Origin: Aureimonas glaciei
GTDB lineage: Bacteria; Pseudomonadota; Alphaproteobacteria; Rhizobiales; Rhizobiaceae
Assembly (NCBI RefSeq): GCF_014643375.1
Contig: NZ_BMJJ01000011.1
Location: forward strand, 62,389 to 126,388
Direction: 5' to 3'
DNA length: 64,000 nucleotides
Made by a program: the position numbers and the translations under genes. Positions 19,226-26,729 of this stretch are shown in pieces (position 1 is the stretch's first letter; the number at the start of each line of letters is the position of its first letter). The notes beneath the pieces were generated by a model that saw nothing but the letters and a program-made list of their open reading frames with translations, was not told the DNA's origin and made no database searches.

Positions 19226-19980
19226 GACAGACCTCCGAGATAGGCTTCTCGCACGGAAGGATCGGCCAGCACCGCGGCCGGTTGGCCGCTGGCGATCAGC
19301 CGGCCGCGATCCATGACGTGCAGCGTCCCGACGAGGCGCGAAAGCGCCCCCAGATCGTGCTCGATCAGCAGGAAGCCAATGCCCTGCCGGTTGAGCTCGC
19401 GCACCCTTTCGGAGATCTCCTCGATCAGCACCGGATTCACGCCGGCGAAGGGCTCGTCGAGGAGGATCGTCCGCGCCCCGGTCATCAACGCCCGACCGAG
19501 TTCGACGAGCTTCTTCTGCCCGCCCGAGAGGTTGCCGGCCGAGACGTCGGCGACGCGCGCGAGATTGAGGAAGTCGAGGAGGTGGTCGACCTTGTCGCGC
19601 AGGGCCGCCTCTTCGCGCCGGACACGGCCGGGCGCGAAGAACAGCGGGATCAGCGTCTCGCCGGCCTGCGCCGGGGCGGCCGCCATCAGATTTTCGCGCA
19701 CGGTGAGATGGGAGAATTCGCGCGGCACCTGAAAAGTCCTGACGAGGCCGCGCCGCGCCCGCTCGGTCGGGCCCATGCGCCGCAGCGACTGGCCCTCGAA
19801 GCTGACATCGCCGCCATCGGCGTCGAGAAAGCCGGTGATGATCGAGAACAGGGTCGACTTGCCGGCGCCGTTCGGCCCGATCAGCCCGACGAGATCGCCG
19901 GTCGGGACGCTGAAGCTGACGTCGTCGGTGACGCGCACCGCGCCATAGGATTTCGAGAGATTGCTGACGTCGAGACTCAT
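19222..19980 (-). CDS. livG: Branched-chain-type ABC transporter ATPase LivG
   Basis: Second ATPase of the importer, 252 residues, with Walker A GPNGAGKST, signature LSGGQKKLVELGRAL, Walker B TILLDEPFAGVNP and the LivG-like C-terminal extension that reads HVMDRGRLIASGQPAAVL. LivG and LivF form the nucleotide-binding heterodimer. Start and stop each overlap a neighbour by 4 nt, so the genes are translationally coupled. Confidence 0.93.
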   Translation of the reverse strand: MSLDVSNLSKSYGAVRVTDDVSFSVPTGDLVGLIGPNGAGKSTLFSIITGFLDADGGDVSFEGQSLRRMGPTERARRGLVRTFQVPREFSHLTVRENLMAAAPAQAGETLIPLFFAPGRVRREEAALRDKVDHLLDFLNLARVADVSAGNLSGGQKKLVELGRALMTGARTILLDEPFAGVNPVLIEEISERVRELNRQGIGFLLIEHDLGALSRLVGTLHVMDRGRLIASGQPAAVLADPSVREAYLGGLS

Positions 19981-20864
19981 CGCTTGGTGAAGTCTCCCAT
20001 GAGGCCCTGCGGGCGGTAGAGGGTGAAGAGGACGAGGACCAGCCCGACCACGAAGATGCGGATCTCGGCCATGGCAGCGCCCGAGACGAAGGGGAAGACG
20101 TCCGGCAGGAAGCGCGATCCTTCCAGGATCACCATGAGCACGATCGTGCCGACGACCGCGCCGGAGATCTTGCCGGCGCCGCCGAGGATCATCGCCATCC
20201 AGATCTGGAAGGTCACGAGCGGGATGAACTGGTCGGGCGCGACATAGCCGACATAATGGGCATAGAAGCTGCCGCCGACGGCCGCGAGCCCGGCGCCGAC
20301 CATCAGCACCTGCGTCTTGAAGCGGGCCGGATCCTTGCCGAGCGCGCGCACCGCCTCTTCATTGTCGCGGATCGCCCCGATCATCCGGCCGAAAGGCGAG
20401 CGGACGATGCGGCGCATGGCGAGCACCACCGCGAGGTTGACGAGGAGCAGCGTGCCGAGGACGAGCAGCGGCTGCAGCGTACGCGACTCGGCGAAGGCGA
20501 ACAGTCGGGGGACGCCGGGAATGCCCTGCACGCCGTTTGTCAGCTCCTGCTCGCTGATGACGACGACGCGCACGACTTCCGAAAAGCCGAGCGTGGCGAT
20601 GGCAAAATAGTCGTCGCGCAGGCGCAGCGCGATCAGGCCGATCGGCCAGGCGGCGGCGATGGAAAGAAGCGCTCCGACGGCAAAGCCGAGAACGATCGGA
20701 TAGCCCATCGTGGTGAGGATGGCGGAGGCATAGGCGCCGATGGCGAAGAAGCCGACCACGCCGAAATTGGTGAGCCCCGTCAGGCCGTACTGGAGGTTCA
20801 GCCCCAGCGTCAGCAGCGTGTAGATCGCGACGAAGATCGCGATGGCGAGAAAATAGGCTTCCAT
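19977..20864 (-). CDS. livM: Branched-chain-type ABC transporter permease LivM
   Basis: Inner-membrane permease of 295 residues with about nine hydrophobic helices. The LivM pattern is visible: LNLQYGLTGLTNFGVVGFFAIGAYASA in the N-terminal third (read across several helices) and the EAA-like coupling stretch GKDPARFKTQVLMVGAGLAAVGGSFYA. It pairs with LivH to form the channel. Overlaps livG by 4 nt and abuts livH with a 1-nt overlap. Confidence 0.92.
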   Translation of the reverse strand: MEAYFLAIAIFVAIYTLLTLGLNLQYGLTGLTNFGVVGFFAIGAYASAILTTMGYPIVLGFAVGALLSIAAAWPIGLIALRLRDDYFAIATLGFSEVVRVVVISEQELTNGVQGIPGVPRLFAFAESRTLQPLLVLGTLLLVNLAVVLAMRRIVRSPFGRMIGAIRDNEEAVRALGKDPARFKTQVLMVGAGLAAVGGSFYAHYVGYVAPDQFIPLVTFQIWMAMILGGAGKISGAVVGTIVLMVILEGSRFLPDVFPFVSGAAMAEIRIFVVGLVLVLFTLYRPQGLMGDFTKR

Positions 20865-21730
20865 CAGCGGGCTCCATCCTGGCGGCCGAACAGGCCGCGC
20901 GGTCGCAGGAGAAGGACGAGCATGAGAACGACGAAGGAGATGGCGATCTTGTAGGTGAAGCCGACGAAGGGCGTCGCCAGTTCCTGCACGACGCCGAGGA
21001 GCACGCCGGCGACCACCGCGCCGAGCGGGTGGCCGATGCCGCCCAGCACCGCCGCCGCGAAGGCGGGCAGCAGCATGTTCCAGCCCATGTCGGGCGTCAC
21101 CACCGTCTTCATGCCGAGGATCAGCCCGGCCATGGCCGACACCGCGCCGGCCAGCGCCCAGAGCGCCAGCATGACGCGCACCGGATTGATGCCGGAAACG
21201 CGCGCCAGATCCGGATCCGCCGCGACCGCCCGCATCCGCCGGCCGATCGCGGTCATGTTGAGAATGAGGAAGACCAGGACGAGCGTCGCCACCGTCACGG
21301 CGGCGAGCTTCAGGTCGGTCGGCTGGACCCGGAGGTCGAAGATCAGCATCGGGCGCGTCAGCGGCAGGCTGAACACTTTTGGCTGCTGGCCGTTGACCAG
21401 CCCGATCAGCGATCGAACCATGAAGCCGACACCGATCGAGGCGAGCAGGGACATCACCGGATTGCGGTTGGCCAGCGTCCGGAACACCAGGAGATACAGC
21501 GCGACGTTGAGGAGAATGCCGGCGAGGAGCGCGGCCGCGCCGCCGAGCACCATCGAGCCGGTGGCGCCGGCACCGGCCAGCGCTGCATAGGCGCTGAGCG
21601 ACATGACGTCGCCGGTCGCGGCATTGGGAAAGCGCGCCACGCCGAAGACGAGGGTGACGGCCAGGGCACCCAGCCCGATCACCAGGCCGGACATCAGTCC
21701 GGACAGGAGAAGGTCGAAGAAGCTTGTCAT
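20864..21730 (-). CDS. livH: Branched-chain-type ABC transporter permease LivH
   Basis: Second permease, 288 residues, about eight membrane helices. Family marks include VFGVARFPNAATGDVMSLSAY near the start and AAVLGGIGHPLGAVVAGVLLGVVQE in the C-terminal third (described as consecutive motifs). First membrane gene after the binding-protein gene and separated from it by a strong hairpin at 21782-21807. Confidence 0.92.
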   Translation of the reverse strand: MTSFFDLLLSGLMSGLVIGLGALAVTLVFGVARFPNAATGDVMSLSAYAALAGAGATGSMVLGGAAALLAGILLNVALYLLVFRTLANRNPVMSLLASIGVGFMVRSLIGLVNGQQPKVFSLPLTRPMLIFDLRVQPTDLKLAAVTVATLVLVFLILNMTAIGRRMRAVAADPDLARVSGINPVRVMLALWALAGAVSAMAGLILGMKTVVTPDMGWNMLLPAFAAAVLGGIGHPLGAVVAGVLLGVVQELATPFVGFTYKIAISFVVLMLVLLLRPRGLFGRQDGAR

Positions 21731-21781
21731 GGGTCCCGCAATTCGATGGTGTGCCGAGGCGGCGATGGGGCGCGATGGTCC

Positions 21782-21807
21782 GGCGACCGGCGGGAGGGCC
21801 GGTCGCC
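21782..21807. other. Hairpin between binding-protein gene and livH
   Basis: Perfect 10-bp inverted repeat (GGCGACCGGC / GCCGGTCGCC) with a 6-nt loop, 25 nt past the binding-protein stop. Placed where many ABC operons carry an mRNA-protecting or attenuating hairpin. Confidence 0.7.
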
Positions 21808-21832
21808 AGGCTGCGGGGCCGCGGTCGGGCCG

Positions 21833-23056
21833 TCAGATCTCGACGACGTATTTCCGCGCGAAGGCGCCACCCTCGATGAAGAAGGCGCCGAAGTCCGGCG
21901 TCACGTCGCCGTATTCGTCGAGGTCGAGCGCCGAGGAGGCGCCGTCGTAGTTGATCGACTTGCCGGCCTTCAGCGCGTCGCGGCCTGCCACGAAGCTGGT
22001 GACGACCTCGCCGTCCGGTCCTGACACGTCGATGATCTTGGCGTTGATCGCGGCGTTGTCGGCGCCCTCGCCGGCGGCCTCGATCGCCAGCGCCAGGAGG
22101 ATCATCATGTCGTAGGTCATGGCGGCATAGGCATTGGCGGCGCCCGGCTCGCCCATTTCCTTCTGGTAGAGCGCGTCATAGGCGGCGAAGGCGGGCGAGC
22201 CCTCGTTTGGAATGCTCTCCACGGTGATCACATTGGCCAGCACCTCTTCGCCCAGCATGGCGACCGTGTCGGCGTTGAAGGCCCAGCCGGGGATGATGAA
22301 CTTGTTGGTGGCGCCGCTCTGGAACCATTCGCGCAGGATGATGGCGGTGTCGGCGACGTAGGAGCCCATCACGATGACGTCGGGCTCGCCGTCCAGAACG
22401 CTCTGCAGCTCCGAACGGTAGCTCGGCTGGTTCGGCTCGTAGACGACCGCCTTGTCGACCGTGCCGCCGGCGGCGGTCCAGGCCTTGGTGAAGCCCTCGG
22501 TGTTGCCGATGCCCGAGGCGTTGTTGAAGGCCATGGTCGCGGGCTTCTTGAAGCCCTCGCGCTTGGCGATCTCGGCAAAGGCCCGGCCGAAACGGTCGTT
22601 CGTCGCCTGGAAGCGGTAGGAGAGATTCTTGGCATTGGCCGGGGCAACCGACAAAGCGGGGGCGCCGGAGGTGTTCATCAGGATGGCGCCGGCATCATTG
22701 GTCAGCGGGATCACCGCCAGCGAGACGCCGGACGACCAGGTGCCGAGAACGGCCTGCACCCGGTTGACCTCGATCAGCTTCTTGGCGGCCAGCACGGCCG
22801 CCTGCGGCTGCGTCTGCGTGTCGTCGGAGAAGACGGTAATCTGCCGCCCGGCGGCGCCGCCGGCGGCGTTCACCTCGGCAGCCGCCGCCACGATCATCTT
22901 CTGCATGCCCGTCCCGAAGGTCGCGCCGGCCCCGGTGATCGGGCAGAGCGCGCCGACGCGGTATTCGGCGTCCTGCGCGAAGGCCATGCGCGGGAGCATG
23001 CCCGCCAGCGTGGTGGTGGCCATCATCTGCAGGGCCTGACGTCTGTCGATCTTCAT
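21833..23056 (-). CDS. LIV-type ABC transporter substrate-binding protein
   Basis: Periplasmic binding protein of the peripla_BP_6/LivJ class, 407 residues. The N-terminus reads MKIDRRQALQMMATTTLAG and ends in an AFAQD cleavage site: the twin arginines before a weak hydrophobic core suggest Tat rather than Sec export. The mature part keeps the family pattern (ALCPITGAGATFGTGMQKM, then DDTQTQPQAAVLAAKKLI and later AFNNASGIGNTEGF). Start taken at ATG 23056, which has AAGG 8 nt ahead, rather than GTG 23065. Downstream livHMGF form its transporter. Confidence 0.92.
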   Translation of the reverse strand: MKIDRRQALQMMATTTLAGMLPRMAFAQDAEYRVGALCPITGAGATFGTGMQKMIVAAAAEVNAAGGAAGRQITVFSDDTQTQPQAAVLAAKKLIEVNRVQAVLGTWSSGVSLAVIPLTNDAGAILMNTSGAPALSVAPANAKNLSYRFQATNDRFGRAFAEIAKREGFKKPATMAFNNASGIGNTEGFTKAWTAAGGTVDKAVVYEPNQPSYRSELQSVLDGEPDVIVMGSYVADTAIILREWFQSGATNKFIIPGWAFNADTVAMLGEEVLANVITVESIPNEGSPAFAAYDALYQKEMGEPGAANAYAAMTYDMMILLALAIEAAGEGADNAAINAKIIDVSGPDGEVVTSFVAGRDALKAGKSINYDGASSALDLDEYGDVTPDFGAFFIEGGAFARKYVVEI

Positions 23057-23106
23057 GACTGTCACCTTCGAGAGGGTTGGGGAGGCGGAGGCGCGATGCT
23101 GGACGA

Positions 23107-23134
23107 TCCCGAAAGGCGCGCCTGCCTTTCGGGA
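23107..23134. terminator. Hairpin after the amidohydrolase gene
   Basis: Perfect 11-bp inverted repeat (TCCCGAAAGGC / GCCTTTCGGGA) with a GCGCCT loop, between the amidohydrolase stop (23185) and the binding-protein start (23056). It probably ends the tetR-amidohydrolase transcript; no U-tract is present. The hairpin is flanked by a direct repeat, GGACGATC on the left and GGGACGATC on the right. Confidence 0.7.
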
Positions 23135-23184
23135 CGATCATGCGAACAGGGGGCGGATCTGCGGCCCGCGCCCTCGGCTTTGCT

Positions 23185-24420
23185 CTAGAAGCGCTCGGAC
23201 TGCTTGACGATCACGCCGTCCTGGACGATCAGCGGCATGTGGCGGCCCTGGCCGGTCAGGAGCGAGAGATCGGCGAGCGGATCGCCGTCGACGACGACGA
23301 GGTCGGCGAGAGCGTCGGGGGCGATGGTGCCGAGCTGGCCGGCCATGCCGACGATCCCGGCGGCATCGACGGTCGCCGAGCGGATGACGTCCATCGCCGG
23401 CAGGCGCTCGCCGCGCAGCACGAACTCGTCGGACTGGTACTGGTGCATCTCGCCGAGGAGGTCAGAGCCGTAGCCCATCAGCACGCCGGCATCGTGCAGG
23501 ATGCTCAGCGCCTCGAGGCCGGCACCGCGCACGTCCTCGATCTTGGCGACCGATTCCGGCTTCAGGCCGAGCCTTGCGCCGTCCTTGGCCAGGCGGTCGA
23601 AGGTGACGTTGGTCGGCACGACGAAGGCGCCCTTCTCCTTGATGCGCTGCGCCGTCTCGGCCGAGACGAGATTGCCGTGCTCGATCGAGATGACGCCGCA
23701 GTCGAGCGCCCGGCGGATGGCCTCGTCGGTGTAGAGATGGGCCGCGACGTAGGTCTGGGCGTTCTCCGCCTCCTCGACCGCGGCCAGAAGCTCGTCGCGC
23801 GAGAAGCCGAGGAAGGCGATCGGGTCGGTCGGCGAGGACACCCCGCCATTGGCCATCAGCTTGATGAATTGCGCGCCGGCCTTGATCTCCTCGCGGCAGA
23901 CGCGGCGCACAGCGTCGACGCCGTCGCAGACCCGGCCGAGCGTGCCGAGGCGGTCCTTGTAGTAGTCGACGGAGCGGGCGTGGTTGCGGCCGCGATAGTC
24001 CGTATGGCCGCCGGTCTGCGACAGCGCCTTGCCGCAGATCACCAGGCGCGGGCCGACCAGGGATCCCTCCTCCTGCGCCTGCACCAGGCCGTGGTCGGCG
24101 CCGCCGAGATCGCGGACGGTGGTGAAGCCGCGCAGCAGCATGGCCTTCATGATCCCCGCCGTCCGCATCGCGACCAGCGAGTTCGGCAGCTCGGCATTGG
24201 CGCCGAGATCCGGCGTCGTGGCGATGACATGGACATGGCAGTCGATGAGGCCGGGCATCAGCGTCCGGCCGCCGAGGTCGATCACCGTCGCCGCGCCGCC
24301 GGCGACGGAGGGTCCGACCTCCCGGATGCGATTGCCCTCGACGAGAACGTCGCAGGCATCGCTGGGCCGGTCCTGCGTGCCATCGACGATGCGCGCATTC
24401 TTGAACAGGGTGAGGGTCAC
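23185..24420 (-). CDS. Metal-dependent amidohydrolase (M38 / imidazolonepropionase-like)
   Basis: Amidohydrolase-superfamily hydrolase of 411 residues with a binuclear metal site: His62 and His64 (DCHVHV), Lys187 (FIKLMANGG, probable carboxylated bridge), His228 (AAHLY), His248 (IEHGN) and Asp320 (YGSDLLG). This set matches the clade of Xaa-Pro and Xaa-Arg/Lys dipeptidases and related N-acyl amino-acid hydrolases. No signal peptide, so the substrate is imported first, most likely by the LIV system just downstream. Starts with GTG at 24420, with AAGGAGG 6 nt ahead and a 4-nt overlap with the tetR stop (GTGA). Confidence 0.9.
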   Translation of the reverse strand: MTLTLFKNARIVDGTQDRPSDACDVLVEGNRIREVGPSVAGGAATVIDLGGRTLMPGLIDCHVHVIATTPDLGANAELPNSLVAMRTAGIMKAMLLRGFTTVRDLGGADHGLVQAQEEGSLVGPRLVICGKALSQTGGHTDYRGRNHARSVDYYKDRLGTLGRVCDGVDAVRRVCREEIKAGAQFIKLMANGGVSSPTDPIAFLGFSRDELLAAVEEAENAQTYVAAHLYTDEAIRRALDCGVISIEHGNLVSAETAQRIKEKGAFVVPTNVTFDRLAKDGARLGLKPESVAKIEDVRGAGLEALSILHDAGVLMGYGSDLLGEMHQYQSDEFVLRGERLPAMDVIRSATVDAAGIVGMAGQLGTIAPDALADLVVVDGDPLADLSLLTGQGRHMPLIVQDGVIVKQSERF

Positions 24421-25079
24421 GGGCGACCTCCTTCTATCGTCTTGGGACCGGCTCCGGGCTTGGAGACGGCGGGCTGGTGGAGAAGCGTGCGCAGGTTCGA
24501 CTTCCAGAAGTCGAGAAGCTCGCGGAAATAGGCCGCGTCGTCGCGCACGATCGTCTGGCCGACCATGCCGCGGATCAGGCACATGGTGGCGTTGAGAATG
24601 ACCTGGGCGCGGTCGGGGTCGATGCCTTCCGGCCGGGCGAGCGTCGCCCAGACCTCGTCGAGCGCGCCATGGAACTCCCGGACGACCGGGATCATCTTCG
24701 CCTTGAACGAGGGATTGTGGCGAAGCTCGGGGAGATATTCGAGCGTGGCGTAGTAGAGACCGCCCGCCATCAGGTCCCAGAGATAGTCGATGACGGCGTC
24801 CGAGGCATTGGCCTGGTCGGCCGAAGCGCTGACGAACTCCCGCATCTCCGTGATGACAAGGCGAAGCTGATGTTCCAGCGACGCGGTCACCAGCTCTTCC
24901 TTGGAAGCGAAATGGTAGGTCAGCGCCCCGCGCGAAATGCCGGCCCGCGCCGCGATGTCGGTCGTCGTCAGCCGGGAATAGCCGTGCGCGATCAGGAGGC
25001 TGATGCAGGCCTCCATCAGCAGTCGCCGCGTCTCGGCGCTCTTCTGGTCCTGTCGCTGCGAGGGGGCCGGGCTCTTCAT
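24417..25079 (-). CDS. TetR family regulator of the amidohydrolase/LIV genes
   Basis: Regulator of 220 residues. The N-terminal helix-turn-helix (about 20-66) contains ACISLLIAHGYSRLTTTDIA and ISRGALTYHFASKEELV; the C-terminal domain fits TetR_C folds with several aromatic residues for ligand binding. The frame is open to 25142, but the ATG at 25079 is preferred because a 24-bp operator-like palindrome (25104-25127) lies in the skipped stretch. It overlaps the amidohydrolase start by 4 nt, so regulator and enzyme are co-transcribed. Expected to repress its own operon and perhaps the LIV genes until the imported compound binds. Confidence 0.88.
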   Translation of the reverse strand: MKSPAPSQRQDQKSAETRRLLMEACISLLIAHGYSRLTTTDIAARAGISRGALTYHFASKEELVTASLEHQLRLVITEMREFVSASADQANASDAVIDYLWDLMAGGLYYATLEYLPELRHNPSFKAKMIPVVREFHGALDEVWATLARPEGIDPDRAQVILNATMCLIRGMVGQTIVRDDAAYFRELLDFWKSNLRTLLHQPAVSKPGAGPKTIEGGRP

Positions 25080-25103
25080 GGGAGGGAGCCTACCCGGCTT
25101 ATA

Positions 25104-25127
25104 AAAACAAGCAAGCCTGTTTGTTTT
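25104..25127. promoter_or_regulatory. Probable TetR operator
   Basis: Inverted repeat with 10-nt arms AAAACAAGCA and TGTTTGTTTT (one mismatch) around AGCC, 24 nt before the tetR start. The inner 18 bp, ACAAGCAAGCCTGTTTGT, has the size and symmetry of known TetR/AcrR-type sites. An AT-rich TTATAA beside it may be part of the promoter, so binding would block transcription. Confidence 0.75.
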
Positions 25128-25391
25128 GTGATTCCGATCCAAACTTTAGGCAGCCCGCATCGCCGCCGCGCCGACCCTCGCGCGGCCGCCGCGACCGCCG
25201 CACAGCCGCCAGCCACACGCGACGGCATTTGGGGCGCGACCGACGAGGGACCGCCCGGCGCTGATCGGCGATGTCGGCCGGGCGCGGGGTGACGCAGGGG
25301 ACGCCCGATCAAAATCCGGCACGGCCTTCATCCCGGCCGCGCACCCGTCAATCGACACGGCCCTGCCCTGCCCGAAACCCGCTCGAACTTC

Positions 25392-25405
25392 ACCAGTCTA
25401 CTGGT
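25392..25405. promoter_or_regulatory. Palindrome upstream of the sugar ABC operon promoter
   Basis: Perfect inverted repeat ACCAGT-CT-ACTGGT, ten bases before the proposed -35 box. This layout suits an activator or repressor site. No regulator is encoded in this operon, so the protein that binds is unknown. Confidence 0.5.
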
Positions 25406-25415
25406 CGCCAGGGCC

Positions 25416-25445
25416 TTGACGCAAATAACCGCGCTACCCTATCCA
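25416..25445 (+). promoter_or_regulatory. Sigma70-like promoter of the sugar ABC operon
   Basis: TTGACG (25416-25421) and TATCCA (25440-25445) separated by 18 nt, 35 nt before the binding-protein ATG. The -35 box is close to consensus; the -10 box is moderate. Confidence 0.5.
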
Positions 25446-25480
25446 TAGAGCCGCTTGGTATCCAAGCATGGGAGGAGAAT

Positions 25481-26503
25481 ATGAGGATGAGGAAGTTTAT
25501 CGACGGCGGGCTTTCGCTTGCCACAGCAAGACTCGGCTCTGTCGATCTATTGCGACGCACAATAATCCTGACGGCTTCTGCTGCAGTTGCGAGCATGGTC
25601 TTCATGCCGACAACAGGGGCCCAGGAGAAGAAGACCCTCGCCTTCGTGGTCAACGTGCCGGCTGATTTCTGGACGATCGCCAAGCGCGGAACGGAAAAGG
25701 CGCAGGCGGAACTGCAGAACTACAACATCGAGTTCTTCATCCCCGGCGAGATGTCGGCGGCGGCTCAGAAGCGCATCCTCGAGGATCTCCTGGCGCGCGG
25801 CGTCGCGGGCGTGGCCATCAGCCCGGTCAACCCCGACGATTCCACCGCCATCCTGAACCAGGTCGCGTCGCAGGCCGTGCTCTTCACCCACGACGCAGAC
25901 GCGCCGAACTCCAACCGCGCCATGTACATCGGCACCGACAATGTCGACGCCGGACGCAAGGCCGGCGAGCTGATGAAGCGGGCGCTGCCGGACGGCGGCA
26001 AGGCCATGCTCTTCGTCGGCACGATGGATGCCGCCAATGCGCGCGAGCGCTCGCAGGGCATCAAGGAAGCCATCGCGGGCACCAAGATCGAGATCATCGA
26101 CATCCGCACCGACGGCGGCGACCAGGCGAAAGCCAAGGCCAATGTCGAGGACACGCTGACCAAGTACCCGGACATCGATCTCCTGGTCGGGCTCTGGGCC
26201 TACAACACGCCGCAGATCTACAATGCGGTGAAGGCCGCCGGCGTGGAGGGCAAGGTCAAGATCGTCGGCTTCGACGAGGACCAGCAGACGCTGAAGGGCA
26301 TTTCCGACGGCGCCATTCTCGGCACCGTGGTGCAGCAGCCCTACGAGTTCGGCTACCAGTCGATGATCAAGCTGGCGAAGTACATCGAGGGCGACAAGTC
26401 CGTCGTTCCCGAAAACAAGCTGGATATCGTCCCCACCCAGATCATCGACAAGGAAAACGTCAAGGAATTCGCCCAGAAGACGGCCGACCTCCTCAAGAAG
26501 TAG
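25481..26503 (+). CDS. Sugar ABC transporter periplasmic binding protein
   Basis: RbsB/XylF-class binding protein of 340 residues for a pentose, hexose or polyol. The signal region is unusually long: a basic stretch MRMRKF, then a hydrophobic core near 28-45 that ends TTGAQ. The mature chain shows the periplasmic-binding fold type I pattern (LAFVVNVPADFWTIAKRG, then GVAGVAISPVNPDD and GTDNVDAGRKAGE). GGAGGAGAAT just before the ATG fixes the start. First gene of an operon with an ATPase, a permease and an SDR dehydrogenase. A hairpin follows the stop. Confidence 0.92.
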   Translation: MRMRKFIDGGLSLATARLGSVDLLRRTIILTASAAVASMVFMPTTGAQEKKTLAFVVNVPADFWTIAKRGTEKAQAELQNYNIEFFIPGEMSAAAQKRILEDLLARGVAGVAISPVNPDDSTAILNQVASQAVLFTHDADAPNSNRAMYIGTDNVDAGRKAGELMKRALPDGGKAMLFVGTMDAANARERSQGIKEAIAGTKIEIIDIRTDGGDQAKAKANVEDTLTKYPDIDLLVGLWAYNTPQIYNAVKAAGVEGKVKIVGFDEDQQTLKGISDGAILGTVVQQPYEFGYQSMIKLAKYIEGDKSVVPENKLDIVPTQIIDKENVKEFAQKTADLLKK

Positions 26504-26516
26504 CGCGCACTGCGCC

Positions 26517-26539
26517 GCCGTCGCCCTTCGGGCGGCGGC
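26517..26539. other. Hairpin after the sugar binding-protein gene
   Basis: Ten-bp stem (GCCGTCGCCC with GGGCGGCGGC, one T-G wobble) and a TTC loop, 13 nt after the stop, ahead of a 190-nt gap before the ATPase gene. Same position as hairpins at 15490, 21782 and 37666. Confidence 0.65.
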
Positions 26540-26729
26540 CGATCATGATCCCGGGCCGGCCTTTGCGCTCACCGACATCGGACGCAAGGCCCGCCCGGGC
26601 TCTTCCAACGCGGCCAGACAAGGCGCCCCATGTGGCGCAGGGCGAACGCGACCATGGCTTGCCCGCCGACCGGCGTCACGGCCACGGGCCCAGCGGCCAT
26701 CGGGGCGCGAAAGTATCAGGACAGGCACG

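Larger units (their letters stand above)
25080..25480. other. Divergent intergenic region between tetR and the sugar ABC operon
   Basis: 401 nt without a credible gene. It holds the TetR operator near its left end, a 14-bp palindrome (25392-25405) and a promoter-like pair (25416-25445) near its right end. The GC-rich middle (25140-25390) shows nothing I can name. Confidence 0.6.
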
